Shown: positions 46,542 to 58,992, counted from the stretch's first letter. The stretch is 64,000 nt of DNA from Charina bottae (GCA_023362775.1 JALMGJ010000006.1:55328501-55392500); one strand, 5' to 3'. A program made the numbers and translations. Notes: generated from the letters alone by a model not told the origin.

Positions 46542-46639
46542 AACAATTCCCAGGGTTGTATCCCCTCCCCCAAAACTGGTAAGCCAGTGATGAAATACAG
46601 AGATACTGCATACCATGGTCTGGGTCAGTGAGGGGGTTC

Positions 46640-49600
46640 AGAGAAAGCCATTACACAAAAGCAGTATTGCAGCATCACATGGCAAACTCTGCACCTTTTG
46701 TACTCGCAACCTCACAACACACATGCCAAAAGTCTGGAATCATCACTCTTCCTCACTTACCTCTCTTGCAAATAGAGCTATTGTGTGACCTGAAGTGGCT
46801 ATTCCTCATAGTGCTATCAAGATACAGTGGTCCACTTTTATGACTCATAATTTTTTTTTAGGATTTTTTTTTCTTGGCAAGTGGAACACTTTTTCCTTTT
46901 TTAAACAAAAATGTTTGACTTTTTCTCCTGGATCCCCACCTGACTGCTCTAGCTATAGTCACTTTTCAGAGTATAACCACCAGATCCACTTAATCCGAAA
47001 GTAGCCCATCCTGGTTCAAGTACTTGGAAGTTAACAGATTTATTTCCTGAGTAGCCAAACTGAAGGTTTCATGCATCCTGACTGAAAAGTCAAAGTCTCA
47101 CTTGATTGCCATTGTAAAGAACAAGAGCCTTGCAATACCCTTCATGGAGGCTATATCAGTATCTCAGTGCTTTATTTAGATTAACTGACAGGCAGAAATG
47201 TCTGCTAAGCTGGAATGTGAGATTCCATGTCATAAAGTGGCAGTCCAATTCTTTTACAGGAAATGATGTTTTCCTTTCAAAATGCAATACATTTGTACTT
47301 CTATCAAACAGTGTACGTAATTTATGTTTCTATGCATTTTAATACTTAGTCATTATCACATAGAAATATACACTCACCTACACACACACACAAAAATACA
47401 CATACACATACACATACATGTATGTCATGGGTTACTCTGCCTACATTATTTTAAGGTTTTAATGATGTGATGGTAGGATTGGAATCTAAGCAAGTAACTT
47501 GCCAACCTCTATAAATACCCAACACATTCCATTTCTAAGGAAAGATTTAAGCACACTCCCAAACTTCTGCTTCCCTCAGCACCACTCTTGGCATGGCATT
47601 TGTGAGTCTTCAGTTGCTTCTATTGGTGGTCAAAGCTCCAAGGAAGGTCCAGTGCCAAGAAGCACCCTTTCTGGGCCCACGTTGGGAACTCAATCCATTC
47701 CATCCCTGCAAAAGGAGCAGGAACAGCAGCAGCAGTTGCAGTCACAGAAAATAGTGCAGTCTTATCTATGCTAAGGCTAGTGAGGGACTAATGTGGGAGA
47801 AAGAAAGAATTGGGAAAGTGTATACATAAGAGCTAAATCAAGAGCTAAACAGAATGGGGCTGTTCATAGCAGTATTAGACATGTTGTGCATGCTGCTTTT
47901 CAGCAACGTCTGGTCTGCAAAAGACCATCAAACCCAATACAATATATAAGTCATTATCGATGACCTTCACTCCACCATCCATTTATGGGGTCAGGCAATT
48001 AGAAAAACAGGAAGATTATCTGTGTTGGGCATACATAACTATGGACTGGCCTCAGCTTAGTGCTGGCTATGATAAAGCAATACCAGCTTTGGGCTAGCCA
48101 TGCCACATTGCCATTTGACAAGGCATTAATCAAACCAAATCAGGTTACGGGGAGATGCTTTTGCAACAAGAGCTGAGTGACTGATAGTCAAAATGAAATT
48201 TTACATAGGCAGCTATTTGATATGAGGGGCACACAACTTTGGGAGGTCAAAGGCTGGTGTTAATAACCTGTCAGTCAACATATTGGGCACCAGTTCTGTA
48301 GAGTCTTAAGAAGGTGGCATAAAACAACCAGGAACAGCATCCAAAAAGTAATGAGTGGGACCCCAACATAGGTCTGAGTATGGGTAAAATAAACTTAAAT
48401 TTGATTAAATTAATATTAATTTAATTTATATTAAGTCACTCTCCATGAATAATTGTGTGCAGAAGGTCACAAGTTTCCTGATTTTATAAAATTATTACAA
48501 TCATTTACATGCTGCTTTTCAGGATAGCAATCTTCTCAATGTGGCTTTCAAAAAATATAAACAATTGAAAATACAATAAATATTTACAATAAATATTATT
48601 TCAACTACTTCTACATCCACTACTTCTTTTCACAAGGCACATGTTGACATTGGCCTGAGAGGGGCAGCAACAGGATGGTGGGGAGAATCCAGATGAGCAG
48701 ATTTCTGTGGTTGGTTTCCTTGCTTTCTCTTAAGGAATCCTTTCCATTGGAAAAATGGTGGCAATGGCCAGCAGGATCTTAATCTTTGGCATCTCTTGGC
48801 GAAAGTGAGAAGGATCCCCAGGCTAGAACTCTGAAGTGCTGTTGCTGGTTGTCAAGGTTGACAATACCAAGCTAGATGGCTCAAAGATTGCATTATGCCA
48901 GCTTCGTGTGATTCTACAGAACTGGTTCCTGATGTGTTGAATGTCTAGTTATTAACACCAGCAAAAGAAAAAGTAAAACAAAGCCGATAGAAAAATTAGG
49001 ACTATAGAACACAATTTTCAGCTCTTAACGGCATTATTTAGTCTAGCTCTGATAAATTAATGGCTATGCAGGCCTGAGGAATTCCAGGACTTGTAATGCA
49101 ACATATCTAGAGGGCATCTCATTTGGGAAGGCTATACAACTGTGTTGATTCTTCCAGATACAAGTATAGTTGCTCACAAGGGTAAAAGTTCACTTCCAGA
49201 ATAGAACCCCTCACAAACATTATTGTAAAAATACTCAGAGTAGCATGTCCTAAATGAGAAACACCTTTTTTATTAGACTGGACAGTAAATAAAATCTCTA
49301 TTATCGTCATATAAAACACATTCTGGAGAAAGCAGTGATGAATCACTTCTACTCTGTTGCCAAGAAAACTGCTTGCATATGTCCATAAAATCATTATGTG
49401 TCAAGTAAGCCTCAAAGGAGACTTTACCTTTTGTTACACAGATTTGAAAGTTGCTGAAACTTTTTACTTGAGTTTGTTTGATGGAGATGACTTGAGTTCT
49501 TCCCTGGGAAGAAATAGCTTTTAGTAACTTTTAGTACAAAACTTCTAAGGTCTCTTCTATACATTTCTGTTTTGGCACCAAATGATTTACTGTAATGATA

Positions 49601-49850
49601 TTTCTCTTCAGGAATGTGTTAAAAATTAACTTCTGGTAAACCCACTTTTTAAAATAATAAGAGACACCGATTGACCCAGGGCTTATATTAGGGCTCCTAA
49701 ATCTGGACTGCAAAAATCCTGGTGGCCACTGGATGGCAGGAAAGAGTCAGTTTTCCTTGCTGCCATCTACTGATGTCAGGATTTTTGCAAGTCAACACCA
49801 ATATTCCTATATTATAACAATCTAATGGGTCCCGTGGGATTTTTTTTAAA
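46640..49850. other. Unannotated DNA
   Basis: No gene or recognised repeat, apart from a CA/ACAT patch at 47370-47425 and a CAG-rich patch near 47720-47740. Confidence 0.45.
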
Positions 49851-49852
49851 GA

Positions 49853-50045
49853 GCTTTCGAGTCAGTGCTGACTTCCTGGACAAGTCCCTGCAGTTTTTTT
49901 GGCAAGATTTCAGAATTGGTTTGCCATTGCCTGGTTCTTATTTTTATAAGTTGGGCAGAGAGAGAGTGTCTCGCCCAAGGTCACCCAGCTGGCTTTGTGC
50001 CTAAGGCAAGACTAGAGCTTCTGGTCTCCCAGTTTCTAGTCCTAT
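49853..50045 (-). mobile_element. CORE-SINE, BovB-block subtype, 5'-truncated
   Basis: Antisense, with the complement of gagtcagtgctgactc near 49859 (3' end), the ttgccattgcc block and the CORE body caaggtcacccagctggctt. The tRNA-like head is decayed or missing at the high side. Confidence 0.75.
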
Positions 50046-50073
50046 ACTGTATTATAGCAAAGGTTCCATAGTA

Positions 50074-50258
50074 AGTAAATGTAAAGGTTTTCCCCTGCAC
50101 AGTCATGTCCGACTCTAGGGGACGGTGCTCATCTCTGTTTCTTAGCCGAAGAATGCTTCCGTAGTCATGTGGCCAGCATGACGCGCACGGAACGCTGTTA
50201 CCATCCCACCGAAGTGGTACCTATTCATCTACTTGCATTTGCATGCTTTCGAATTGGA
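50074..50258 (-). mobile_element. Sauria SINE, 5'-truncated
   Basis: Antisense 3' half: tail taaatgtaaaggtttt, gtccgactctaggggacggt, then gaagtggtacctattcatct to gctttcgaattg. The head with A and B boxes is missing. It sits 30 bp from the CORE-SINE. Confidence 0.88.
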
Positions 50259-50388
50259 CATATGGATAGTACTCAGCTTGAGCAATGACAGCCTGTGCCC
50301 TTATCAGTCCCACTGCTTGAATGGTTACATTGTAGAAGCCCTCGATTTTTACCAGTTTATTGAAATTTTTATATGCCATCTGTTTCCA

Positions 50389-50452
50389 TTTATATATTTC
50401 TTTTCTTTTTCTTTAATATATTCTTTTCCCCTTTCTTTTCTATTTTCTAAAT
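50389..50452 (+). mobile_element. L1-like 3' UTR scrap
   Basis: tatatatttcttttcttttt and the following pyrimidine run match 46369-46435 of the L1-like element almost base for base. Confidence 0.45.
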
Positions 50453-50783
50453 CAGCTTACATACATTGACTTATTATATAATAAATCCAAAGGCTCAAAC
50501 AATTCAAACACAGATACACCCAAAGCCTGTTTATAAAGCCTCTAGAGGCCTAGGCAAAAATATATGTACTCTTACACTGCAACAAGAAGGGAGCCACCCA
50601 CAATTCCAACAGCAAATTATTCCATAGTCTAGGCCTTTTATTATAATGGTATCCATGGTGGGGTCTACTAAAACATCTTAGTCCCTCTCTGTCTCAAAGA
50701 AAGGAAACAGTTATGTGAGCAGAGTCTCTGCATGGAAGTATGTTTTTACACAGGGACAAATTCAGCCTGGTTTCACTCCAACT

Positions 50784-51091
50784 CAGGGTTTCTCAACCAG
50801 GGTTCCGTGGAACCCTAAGGTTATGCAAGAAGTCGCTAGGGGTTCCCTGGGAGATCACAATTTATTTTAAAAATTATTTCAAATTCGGGCAACTTCACAT
50901 TAAAGAGGTAAGTTTCATTCTTTATTTTCAGTTTAAGAACACTGTGAATGCATATATACAGGCCTACACATGAAACAAATATAATAATTTTGTAACTTCT
51001 GGCCTATATTTGAGCCTGAATGTGCAGGGGTTCCCAAGGGCTGAAAAATATTTCAAGGGTTCCTCCAGGATCAAAAGGGTGAGAAAGGCTG
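50784..51091. mobile_element. hAT-like MITE
   Basis: Termini CAGGGTTTCTCAACC and gggtgagaaaggctg are imperfect inverted repeats. The inner ends repeat ggttccgtggaaccct and aagggttcctcc. The flanking 8-mers do not match, so the TSD is lost. No transposase. Confidence 0.72.
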
Positions 51092-53582
51092 ATGTAGTAG
51101 ATCTGTATTTGGGCACTGGGCTATAGACGCACATGGAGCAAGAGGAGAAACAGATAAGGAGATGAGCCTAACTGCCATGACTACCAGAATCTCAAACTGG
51201 TCAAGCCAAGGGACAAACAAATACAGATCCTAAGATTGTGGGAAAATATGCCTGCTACCTTTTACAAAATTAAGAAACTATACATAATTAAGCATCATAT
51301 GCTCAATCTTATTTAATTTTAATCAATGTAATTTTGCATGATATAATTTTTTTTCCAATAAAAACAATTGGATTTGAGTTGCCATTTATTTTTCATCTCA
51401 GCCCATTGGTGCTAAGGCCCATATATTCACATGTGCTGATCAAGCCCTGCTATTTTATCCTAACAATAGGCGGGCAGGCCAAGAGAAAACATCCAGCTAA
51501 GTAAGGAATGTGCTTGCCTGGCAGACACAGGTTCTGTATTGGCACAGGGCATGCTTATATAGCAAAAAAATAGCTCAAGATTCAGGACTGAATTGCTGCA
51601 CTCAAGAAATTGCACGAAAAAAGAACCTGTCAGAGTCTGAAATACTGCGCTAGGGAAACTCCTTGTGTTGCTCAGATAAGAGCAAATTTATGGTAGAATG
51701 TATTTCTCCCAGATCCCTGGTGTCAAACTTTCTAAATGATCTTGATTACCATCCATAGAATGTGTGGTGCATACCACTGTCGTTCACTCTGATGCCGTCA
51801 AGTCTGCTTAGCATCTTCTTGCCTAGATTTACTGCAGTCTATCACTAACCGTAAAGTGATAAGATTAAAGTAATTGTAAAATAACAGACTTTGTATACCA
51901 GAAGAAGAGAAGGTACTCTTTTCATAGTTGGATTCCTTCTTGAGAAGATTGAGTTAAACATTTTCTATAACCCAATCATTACAGACTTTATAAAAGAAAT
52001 AAACAAATGTGCATATATTTGTATATGCCCATGTTTATACAGAATAAATATTGGTTTTCTTTAAAATACGTTCTAGCAATAAGTTTAAGACCTTAATATA
52101 AAAAAGGAGAAAGGGGCATTTTGCATTTTATTTTACAGCACAAAGAAAACTTGATTCATTTTTCCCAATTCAACAAGCCAACAGTATCATAGAAATAAGG
52201 TAATAAGTTACACGTTATTGCTTCTGAAGTCTTTCTAACAGTGACCATTTTACAGAAGCTCTTAGGGCTTCCAAACTATTTTTTTAAATAGGTCAAAGTA
52301 AACCTTCAACATCTAGAGAGCTACAAAGACTTCAAGCTATGATATGACTAAACATGATAGAGCTCCAGACAGTTGAGAGATACCATATACTGCAGCTTTG
52401 TTTTCTCATTCTACAGCATAGCCTTCTCCATCAATGGGGTATAGAAGCCTTAATCTTATCACATTTCACAGATAATGCACACAAACACATAAAATTAGAT
52501 TTTTGGTGACCAACAACATTAACTTAATATATAACTATATAAATCAAGCAATCATTTTAAATCTCAACTACATTTGATTGCATGAGTTACATTGCTGTTA
52601 TGGTTGTTTTAATCAAATGATAGATGGTTTCAGTATCAGACTACTGTAGCTGTCCTCTGCTATGGAGTTTGCATTTTTTTTCTCCCAGCTGAGATTATCT
52701 GTCCCTTTTTCTTGGTTGTTTCTATTAAGCAGTTCCCCTTCTGTGATGGAATGTGAGGTCGACCTTGGGGAAGAGAGGGAAGAGATGCTGCCTAGGGAAC
52801 ATTCAGATAAACAAGAAAGGAAGTCCATGAGAAGAAGAAACTTAGGAAAGACCAGCCCTGACCACTCAAACGATAAATAGGGAGGGCAGGAGATTTGTAC
52901 TTTCAGACTTTAACTGATTAAACTGATTAAACTGATTCTGTTAATGTAGCCTTATAATAAAGTAGAATTAGTTCATCTAGTTGTGTTTCCTGTCTGGTTT
53001 ACCTGGAAGGGCTGACACGTTCTCCTCTTCCTTTGTGAATCTGCTTGACTTTGCTGCCTTTCTTGTATCTTCCAACTCTGCTTTTCTGCTTTCTTCTCTT
53101 ATCTTCTTTGTTCTTCCTTCAGTTCCTCTCCTTTGATCTTTCTCCTTGCCAAGCTCCAACAATATTTTTTTAAAACTCATTCTTTTCCCTCCATGCTTGT
53201 TCTTCCTGTTTTTCCCAATTGTATTTCAAAGCCATTAATATGGGGATGGAAACTCAGATTCTGCTTATTTCAGTTCCAAGCATTGCTCATTGTTGACCAT
53301 ACTATTAGGGGTTGCTGGGAATAGTAATTCAACAATATCTAGAAGAGGTCACCACTGGTCCTTCCTCAGGAGCAGGCATTATACGATGAGCATCAGTCTT
53401 TTATTAAGACAAGATGTACTGAAGGAGCAGCACTCTACTTTAGAAAACAAGCATCACATAGGGTGAAATTATTTGGCATGGCATGGCACAGAAATTCCCT
53501 GCAGTGATCCGCTATTTCTTAAGTAAGTATCCATATGATACAATTAGTGAAGCTGTCAATAAAGTAGTTGATCAGTGATGAA
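51092..53582. other. Unannotated DNA
   Basis: Nothing recognised over about 2.5 kb. Open frames at 52613-53324 overlap on both strands without motifs. Confidence 0.45.
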
Positions 53583-53872
53583 AGCCAGTTTGGTCTAGTG
53601 GTTAAGGCAATGGGCTAGAAACCAGGAGTCTGTGAGTTCCAGTCCCGCCTGAGGCATGAAAGCTGGCTGGGTGACCTTGGGCCAGTCACTCTCTCTCAGC
53701 CCAACTCACCTCACAGGGTTGCTGTTGTGGGGAAAATAGGAGGAGGAAGGAGTATTAGGTATGTTTGCCGCCTTGAGTTATTTATAAAAAATAATAAAGG
53801 TGGGATAGAAAATAAATAAAATAATAAAAATAATAAAAAAATAAAAAATAAAAATAATGAGTTTCAGGTAAG
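53583..53872 (+). mobile_element. CORE-SINE (MIR-like), LINE-tail subtype
   Basis: Well preserved: head agccagtttggtctagtgg, B-box-like gagttccagtccc, body gtgaccttgggccagtcact, the CORE end cctcacagggttgctgttgt, then the tail ccgccttgagttatttat and AAAT/AAT repeats. Confidence 0.9.
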
Positions 53873-54266
53873 AGCACTATGCATATGTTACCACATAAAT
53901 ATTATTTAATACAGCTAAATAGCTTGCAATGATTTTAAATTGAGATACTGGCAGTGCTAAATTCCTGAGTACATCTGTAATAAAGACAAGCAAATCATCA
54001 TAATCTCAATATTTTTTCCTAAAATTAGGATCTTGGAGGATATACAGTATATGTTAAACATTCCAAGTGTAGCATTCCTTCTAGTAACGAATCCTTCATT
54101 ATTGTTACAGTAATATGTTATGTAGAACATAGTATTCAAAAGCCCAGACTAAATGTAGTCTCTGTAAGACAGACTGCAAAACAAACTGCTGGGTAGTCTA
54201 ACAGACATACATACTGAAGCTACAGCTATGTGTTCAGGTGATAAGATCATAGAGACATTCAAACTG
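53873..54266. other. Unannotated DNA
   Basis: Nothing recognised. Confidence 0.45.
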
Positions 54267-54480
54267 CAGGTAGTACTTGCTTAATGTCCACTTGTTCAGC
54301 AACCGTTTGAAGTTATGACAGCACTGAATGAAGGTACTTACGACCGGTCCTCGAAGTTCCAGCCACTGCAGCGCCCCTGCGGTCATGTGAACAAAATTCG
54401 GGCCCATCCACATTTACGACCGCCTTTTCACCACCCACCTACCCACTGCCGCTGCTGCCCCCACCACCCAGCCCTGCCTG
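54267..54480 (+). mobile_element. Probable truncated DNA-transposon repeat
   Basis: Begins caggtagtacttgcttaatg and contains ttacgaccggtcctcg and tttacgaccgcc units, a pattern I associate with a dispersed reptilian MITE. The right end is not visible. The open frame over it is GC-biased repeat, not a gene. Confidence 0.4.
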
Positions 54481-55488
54481 CCATCACGCCGACTGCACCA
54501 TGCACCACTACTATATCGGCCAGGGCATTCTTTCATGCTGCCTTCTTTCACGCTGGTGCAGCTGGGGCTTTTCTTTCACGCCAGTCAGGGACTCCATTCA
54601 GGCCCTGCCCAGGGCCTCCATTCTCCCATGCTGATAGAGGGCAGCCAACTGTTCAATGTGGCTTCATTTTTGTTTGCAACAAAAGATTTGTATCTAGCCC
54701 TCTTGTATTGCGTGTTCTGGAAGACTTCAGCCACTTCTGAGCTATCAGTCTAGTTTAAGTCACATGAAGTCAGGTGATTGAGAAAGATTTACTGCCAAGT
54801 CTAAGGTGTCTGACACTTGATTGCCCTCTCTTGCTTTCACCAAAAAAAGGAGGACATCCACAGACTAAGGATTCGTGTGATGGGTACTGACTCTTTGGTA
54901 ATCCCACTGATTGTCAAACAGGTGGTCAGTGCCTTGCTCCAGTATCCGGCCAAGTGACTACTTGGGTGGACCAGCTACTCTAAACTGTGAACCAGCTAGA
55001 CCTGCAGGGAGTACAGAATCAGAATTAACCACCACCATGAATGGTCCTCTCCAAGCAGGGCCCAGACATGCTTGTAAACTAGGATCCTCTCAAGCATGAG
55101 ATCCCCATCCACTGCATAACAGGGAAAACATTCAGTGCAGGAATATGCTACAGAGCTGCTAGCTCAGTCTAGCCTGAAAGGGGCTCAACTGACCACTTCA
55201 AAGAGAGACTGCAAGATGAAATACAAGATGAGCTGATTCATCAAGACACAATGGCCATTGCTTCCTGAAACAGTAAGTTGGGAAGGCCCAGCAGCAGGGG
55301 AAGTGTCCAAGGGGGCATGGAACATGGTAGCCTGCAGTCCAGACTGAATTCCTTGTAAACTACTGCTGCCAAAGTTTCTCAGTCCAGACAGGTTGTTCTT
55401 AAGCCAGCATCTCATAGGACATGAATAGGTTAACGGTGCAGTGTGGATACCCGCAGACAAAAGAAAACTGTATATATTTTCATTGGGG
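54481..55488. other. Unannotated DNA, GC-rich at left
   Basis: 54481-54740 is C-rich low-complexity-like sequence. The remainder has no recognised feature. Confidence 0.4.
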
Positions 55489-55500
55489 TATCTTAAAAGA

Positions 55501-55838
55501 AAGGGGTGTGGTGGCTCAGCGGGTAAGATGCCAGGCTTGTCGATCGGAAGATTGCAAGTTCGGAGGTTCGAATCCCTAGCCCCACGTGACGGAGTGAGCT
55601 CCCGCACTAGCCCCAGCTCTTGCCAACCTAGCAATTCGAAAGCATGCAAATGCAAGTAGATGAATAGGTACCACTTCAGTGGGTAGGTAACAGCGTTTCG
55701 CGTGCGTCATGCCGGCCACATGACCGTGGAAGTGTCTTCAGACAACGCTGGCTCTTCGGCTAAGAAACGGAGATGAGCACCGGCCCCTAGAGTCGGACAC
55801 AACTGCACAAATGTGCGGGGGGAACCTTTACTTTACCT
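55501..55838 (+). mobile_element. Sauria SINE with 12-bp TSD
   Basis: Full length. Head gtggtggctcagcgggtaag, B box ggttcgaatcc at 55565-55575, tail cctttactttacct. Perfect TSD tatcttaaaaga at 55489-55500 and 55839-55850. Confidence 0.95.
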
Positions 55839-55850
55839 TATCTTAAAAGA

Positions 55851-56649
55851 GCAAATGGCATTTTCCTTTCTGGATGACGACTGTGGTTTTCTACATCCAA
55901 TTAACTGAATGAAAAATGTGAGCTAAAAAGATATAGGATTTTAAATGATTTACTTTTGCTTTGCACCTTTCCTATCTATCTTTCTGGCAAGAGCTATTTC
56001 TATTTTAGTTTAGGTTAGGGTGTTTTTTCTTTTTTTCTTTTTTTTTTTTAACAAAAAATAACCAACTGTGAGCCATTTTCAAATCAGCAAGTGTTCCTCT
56101 AAGTAGGGAAATGACTGATGGGACAATTTTGTTAGTGAGCATCTCATGTGCACACATGCACAGAGTAAAAATAAGATCAGCAGGTAACCAATCCCAAAGC
56201 ATTTTTCCTGGATAAAATTGAAACCGATAAGGTCGAACTATGCATGATGCCTAGTCACGTAGTTGAGTTCTTTTGTTTTACAAAGAGCAACTGTGGTGTC
56301 TGTAAACTAAAGTCAGAGATGGATCTGGCTGCTCTGTGTGCCATATCTTGAAGATTGCGGTATGGTGGTGATGCAGAAACAGGCCTTCCCTGTGGTAGCA
56401 CCTGTCCTGTAGTATGCCAACACCGACATGATTTAATATGCCAATACTGTAGTACGTTGTATGCCAACACTGACATGATTTAGGGATATTTTTTTTAAGC
56501 CACCTTCTTACTGGCTTTTTCTGGTCATGAATTCTTCTAACATTTTGCTTTTACTGGGTTGTTGTTGTTTTATGTTGGCCTCTGCTCCAATGTTTACCTT
56601 GCTTTTTCACTTGTTTTTATTCTAATGCTAGGAACACATAATACCAACA
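55851..56649. other. Unannotated DNA
   Basis: Nothing recognised except a T-rich run at 56023-56050 and a short local duplication (gccaacac-gacatgatttа-type unit) at 56416-56482. Confidence 0.4.
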
Positions 56650-56836
56650 CTGTGCTGTGCTGGTTACCAGATGGTTTCCAGATACCATTTAAAGTGCTGG
56701 TTTTACCCTAGAAAGCACTTTATGGCTTGGTACCTGAGTACCTGCAGGACAACCTACTCCAAAACCTGACATACTTGGACATTTAGGAAGAGACTTGCTC
56801 TCCCCTTGATAGCTCAGGGAGATGTTAAAAACAACT
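56650..56836 (+). mobile_element. L2 LINE C-terminal coding scrap
   Basis: One frame gives pieces like the L2 segment VFKALxGLxPxYL (gcactttatggcttggtacc, then gtacctgcaggacaac). Short and decayed. Confidence 0.5.
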
Positions 56837-56837
56837 G

Positions 56838-56905
56838 CAGGGGTGGCTCTAGACATTTTGGTGCCCTAGGCAAAATCATATTCTGGTGCTCCCTGTGATT
56901 ATATT
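56838..56905 (+). mobile_element. hAT-like MITE left end
   Basis: Begins caggggtggctctagacatt and then ttggtgccctaggcaaaa, typical of a hAT terminal region. The right end is absent. Confidence 0.45.
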
Positions 56906-57540
56906 TAGCCCTTAAGAGGGTGCACTGGTGCACGGGGTACACTGTTACCACTTTTCCAGGTATAACTTTGATAAGCTAATAGTCACACAACTCGCTCACT
57001 CAGTACCTTCCTATCAGACCTTTGTCTTGCTTCAGTAATATTATCACCTTCCTCATTCTTATTATATTGTGAATGGCTTTTCTGATTTTCTTTTTTTTTT
57101 TTTGCAGATATAATTTTTTATTACTACATTCAACATAAAACATAAACAAAACATATAACACATAACAATGATCATATATAACACATAACAATGGTTACAT
57201 TTATGTATATATATTTACATTTGATTTTATATAATTATTTTTATTATATTAAATACAATGTATCCTTCTTTTTTTGTCTCTAATCTTTTCTCTCCTTTAT
57301 CTTTCAATCTCTTCTAACCTATTCTCTCTCTATCTATTCCTTTCCCTTTCCTTTCCTTTTGATTCTTCCTTTAACTCCTTTTCTCTTTCATCCATTCCCT
57401 TCTTCTTTTTTAACCCTCTCTCTCTCTCTCTCTCTAATCTCTTCTCTCACTTACCTTACTCACTCTTTCTAACCCTCCCATCTCTCTTTTTTCCTTTCCT
57501 TTATCTTTCATTTTTATTCTTCCTTTTATCCTTTCATCCA

Positions 57541-57604
57541 TTCCTTTCTTCTTCTTCTTCTTCTTCTTCTTCTTCTTCTTCTTCTTCTTCTTCTTCTTCT
57601 TCTT
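57541..57604. repeat. (CTT)n in the L1 3' UTR
   Basis: About 19 CTT units inside the pyrimidine-rich (plus-strand) L1 3' UTR. Confidence 0.93.
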
Positions 57605-58023
57605 TTATTTTTATTTGACCTTCTCATTCTCTCTAATATCTTCTCTCATACTCCCTCTTTCTCTCTCTAACCTCTTCTCTCTCTTCTCTTCTGCTCTATC
57701 TTCTTTTCCTATCTTTCTTTCCCTTTTCACCCTTTCTATCCTCTTTTTCTTTCTAACCTAATCCTTTCTTTTTCTTCTTACTTTATATATATTTATCATT
57801 CTTTTTCTCCCTTTCCTTACATTATATTATTTATTTATTTATATATTTGTATCAAATTCAGTCTTAAGTTTAAATCTTTGTTTTATAATACATAATACAT
57901 ACATACACTCCATTAAAATTCTTCCAGTTTTCTTAACAAAAAAAAAATTCTTGTAAATACTTGATTTACATTTTTCTCTTCTTATACCTCTTTTTTTTCC
58001 CCTTCGCCCCTTCTTTATTTGTA

Positions 58024-58024
<1 letters not shown>

Positions 58025-58066
<42 letters not shown>

Positions 58067-58067
58067 T
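58025..58067. repeat. (ATT)n beside the L1 stop codon
   Basis: About 14 ATT units a few bases beyond the L1 ORF2 stop, at the start of its 3' UTR. Confidence 0.93.
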
Positions 58068-58072
58068 GTTCT

Positions 58073-58976
58073 CTATTTAATGTTATATTCTTTTTGAATA
58101 TATTTTATGAAGGGGTCCCATGTTTCATTATACTTCCCCATTTCTTTTCCTTTTATCAAATTTGTTAATTTGTCTGTTTGCATTAAATCCATTACTTTTA
58201 TAATCCATTCTTCTTTTGTTGGAATATTTTCTTGTTTCCAGTATTGGGCGTATTTTATCCTTGCAGCTGTACTTAGATACTGAAATAAAATCTTTTGTTT
58301 TTTATTTATATTGTCTTCAATTTTACCCAATAAATATAATTCTGGTCTCATTCTTATTTCTTTGTCAAATATTTTACATACATATTTATGTATTTTGACC
58401 CAATATTTTTTTGCTTTTTCACATAGCCACCATACATGGTAGAAAGAACCCCTTTTGTTTTTGCATTTCCAACATAAAATAGAGTTACTCATTTTTGATT
58501 TAAATAACACCTCAGGAGACATGTACCATCTAAAAATCATTTTATACATGTTTTCTCTTAAATCATTACTTAAAGTAAATTTTATATTTTTGACCCAGAT
58601 TTCTTGCCAATCTTCATATGTAATTTCAATTCCTAAATTTTCCTCCCATTTTTTCATGTATTTTTTAATTTTTATGTCCTTGGTTTTCATTTCCAGTAAT
58701 GTTTTATATATTTTAGAAATTAAATGTTCTTCCTCTTTTTCTAATATATTATCCCAATTATTTTCTATTTTTGTAAATTGATAATTTTTTTCGTCTATTT
58801 TATATTGCTCTTTTAATTGGAAATACGTAAACCAATGACATATTATATTTTCATTTTCTAGTTCTTCCCTTGTTTTAAGTTTCTGAGTATTTCCTTCAAA
58901 TTTTAACAAATTTTTATATCTTATATATTCTTTTTTATTTTGACTCCCTAACCTGGTACATGCCTCTTGGGTTGAC
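58073..58976 (-). pseudogene. L1 ORF2 C-terminal fragment
   Basis: About 300 residues with no stop. The zinc-knuckle-like CWKCKNKRGSFYHVWWLC lies in the middle, preceded by DLRENMYKMIFRWYMSPE and followed by LSTAARIKYAQYWKQE, the usual order in L1 ORF2. It ends WDPFIKYIQKEYNIK. The endonuclease and reverse transcriptase are missing through 5' truncation. The frame runs upstream into host DNA to an ATG at 59042-59044, giving a chance fusion ORF of 323 residues. Confidence 0.93.
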
Positions 58977-58992
58977 GCTTTTCTGATTTTCT

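Larger units (their letters stand above)
43370..46620 (-). pseudogene. Gypsy-type LTR retrotransposon integrase fossil, interrupted
   Basis: Antisense pol remnants in collinear order. LFLHNVFQLRGLSKHLIFDC followed by GTQF (about 44875-44945) matches the integrase region around the second catalytic Asp, although the key position has decayed. LSAYYPQSD lies at 44781-44811. DNWVEFL is at about 44392-44413, then FINFRYHPASFP near 44290-44330. A possible chromodomain-like piece (DILDI) lies near 43375-43400. Stops and frameshifts abound. It is split by a CORE-SINE (44410-44736) and an L1-like insertion (45024-46541). No LTRs were identified and the outer limits are approximate. Confidence 0.65.
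57092..58976 (-). mobile_element. 5'-truncated L1 LINE with 16-bp TSD
   Basis: The perfect repeat gcttttctgattttct lies at 57076-57091 and 58977-58992. On the minus strand the insertion holds the C-terminal approximately 300 codons of ORF2, a 3' UTR of about 980 bp that is purine-rich, and a poly(A) (T14 on the plus strand at 57092-57103). The insertion-sense TSD begins AGAAAA, as expected for an L1 endonuclease site. The lack of stops indicates a young insertion. Confidence 0.95.

Noticed and set aside
50776..51099. 8-bp TSD for the hAT-like MITE
   Set aside because: The flanking 8-mers ctccaact and atgtagta do not match, so no TSD is claimed.
54315..54740. 141-residue His/Pro-rich ORF
   Set aside because: It overlaps a repeat-like segment and a C-rich stretch; no signal peptide, domain or conserved pattern.
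57274..57618. Ser/Leu/Phe-rich ORF
   Set aside because: It lies antisense in the pyrimidine-rich L1 3' UTR and its (CTT)n array.
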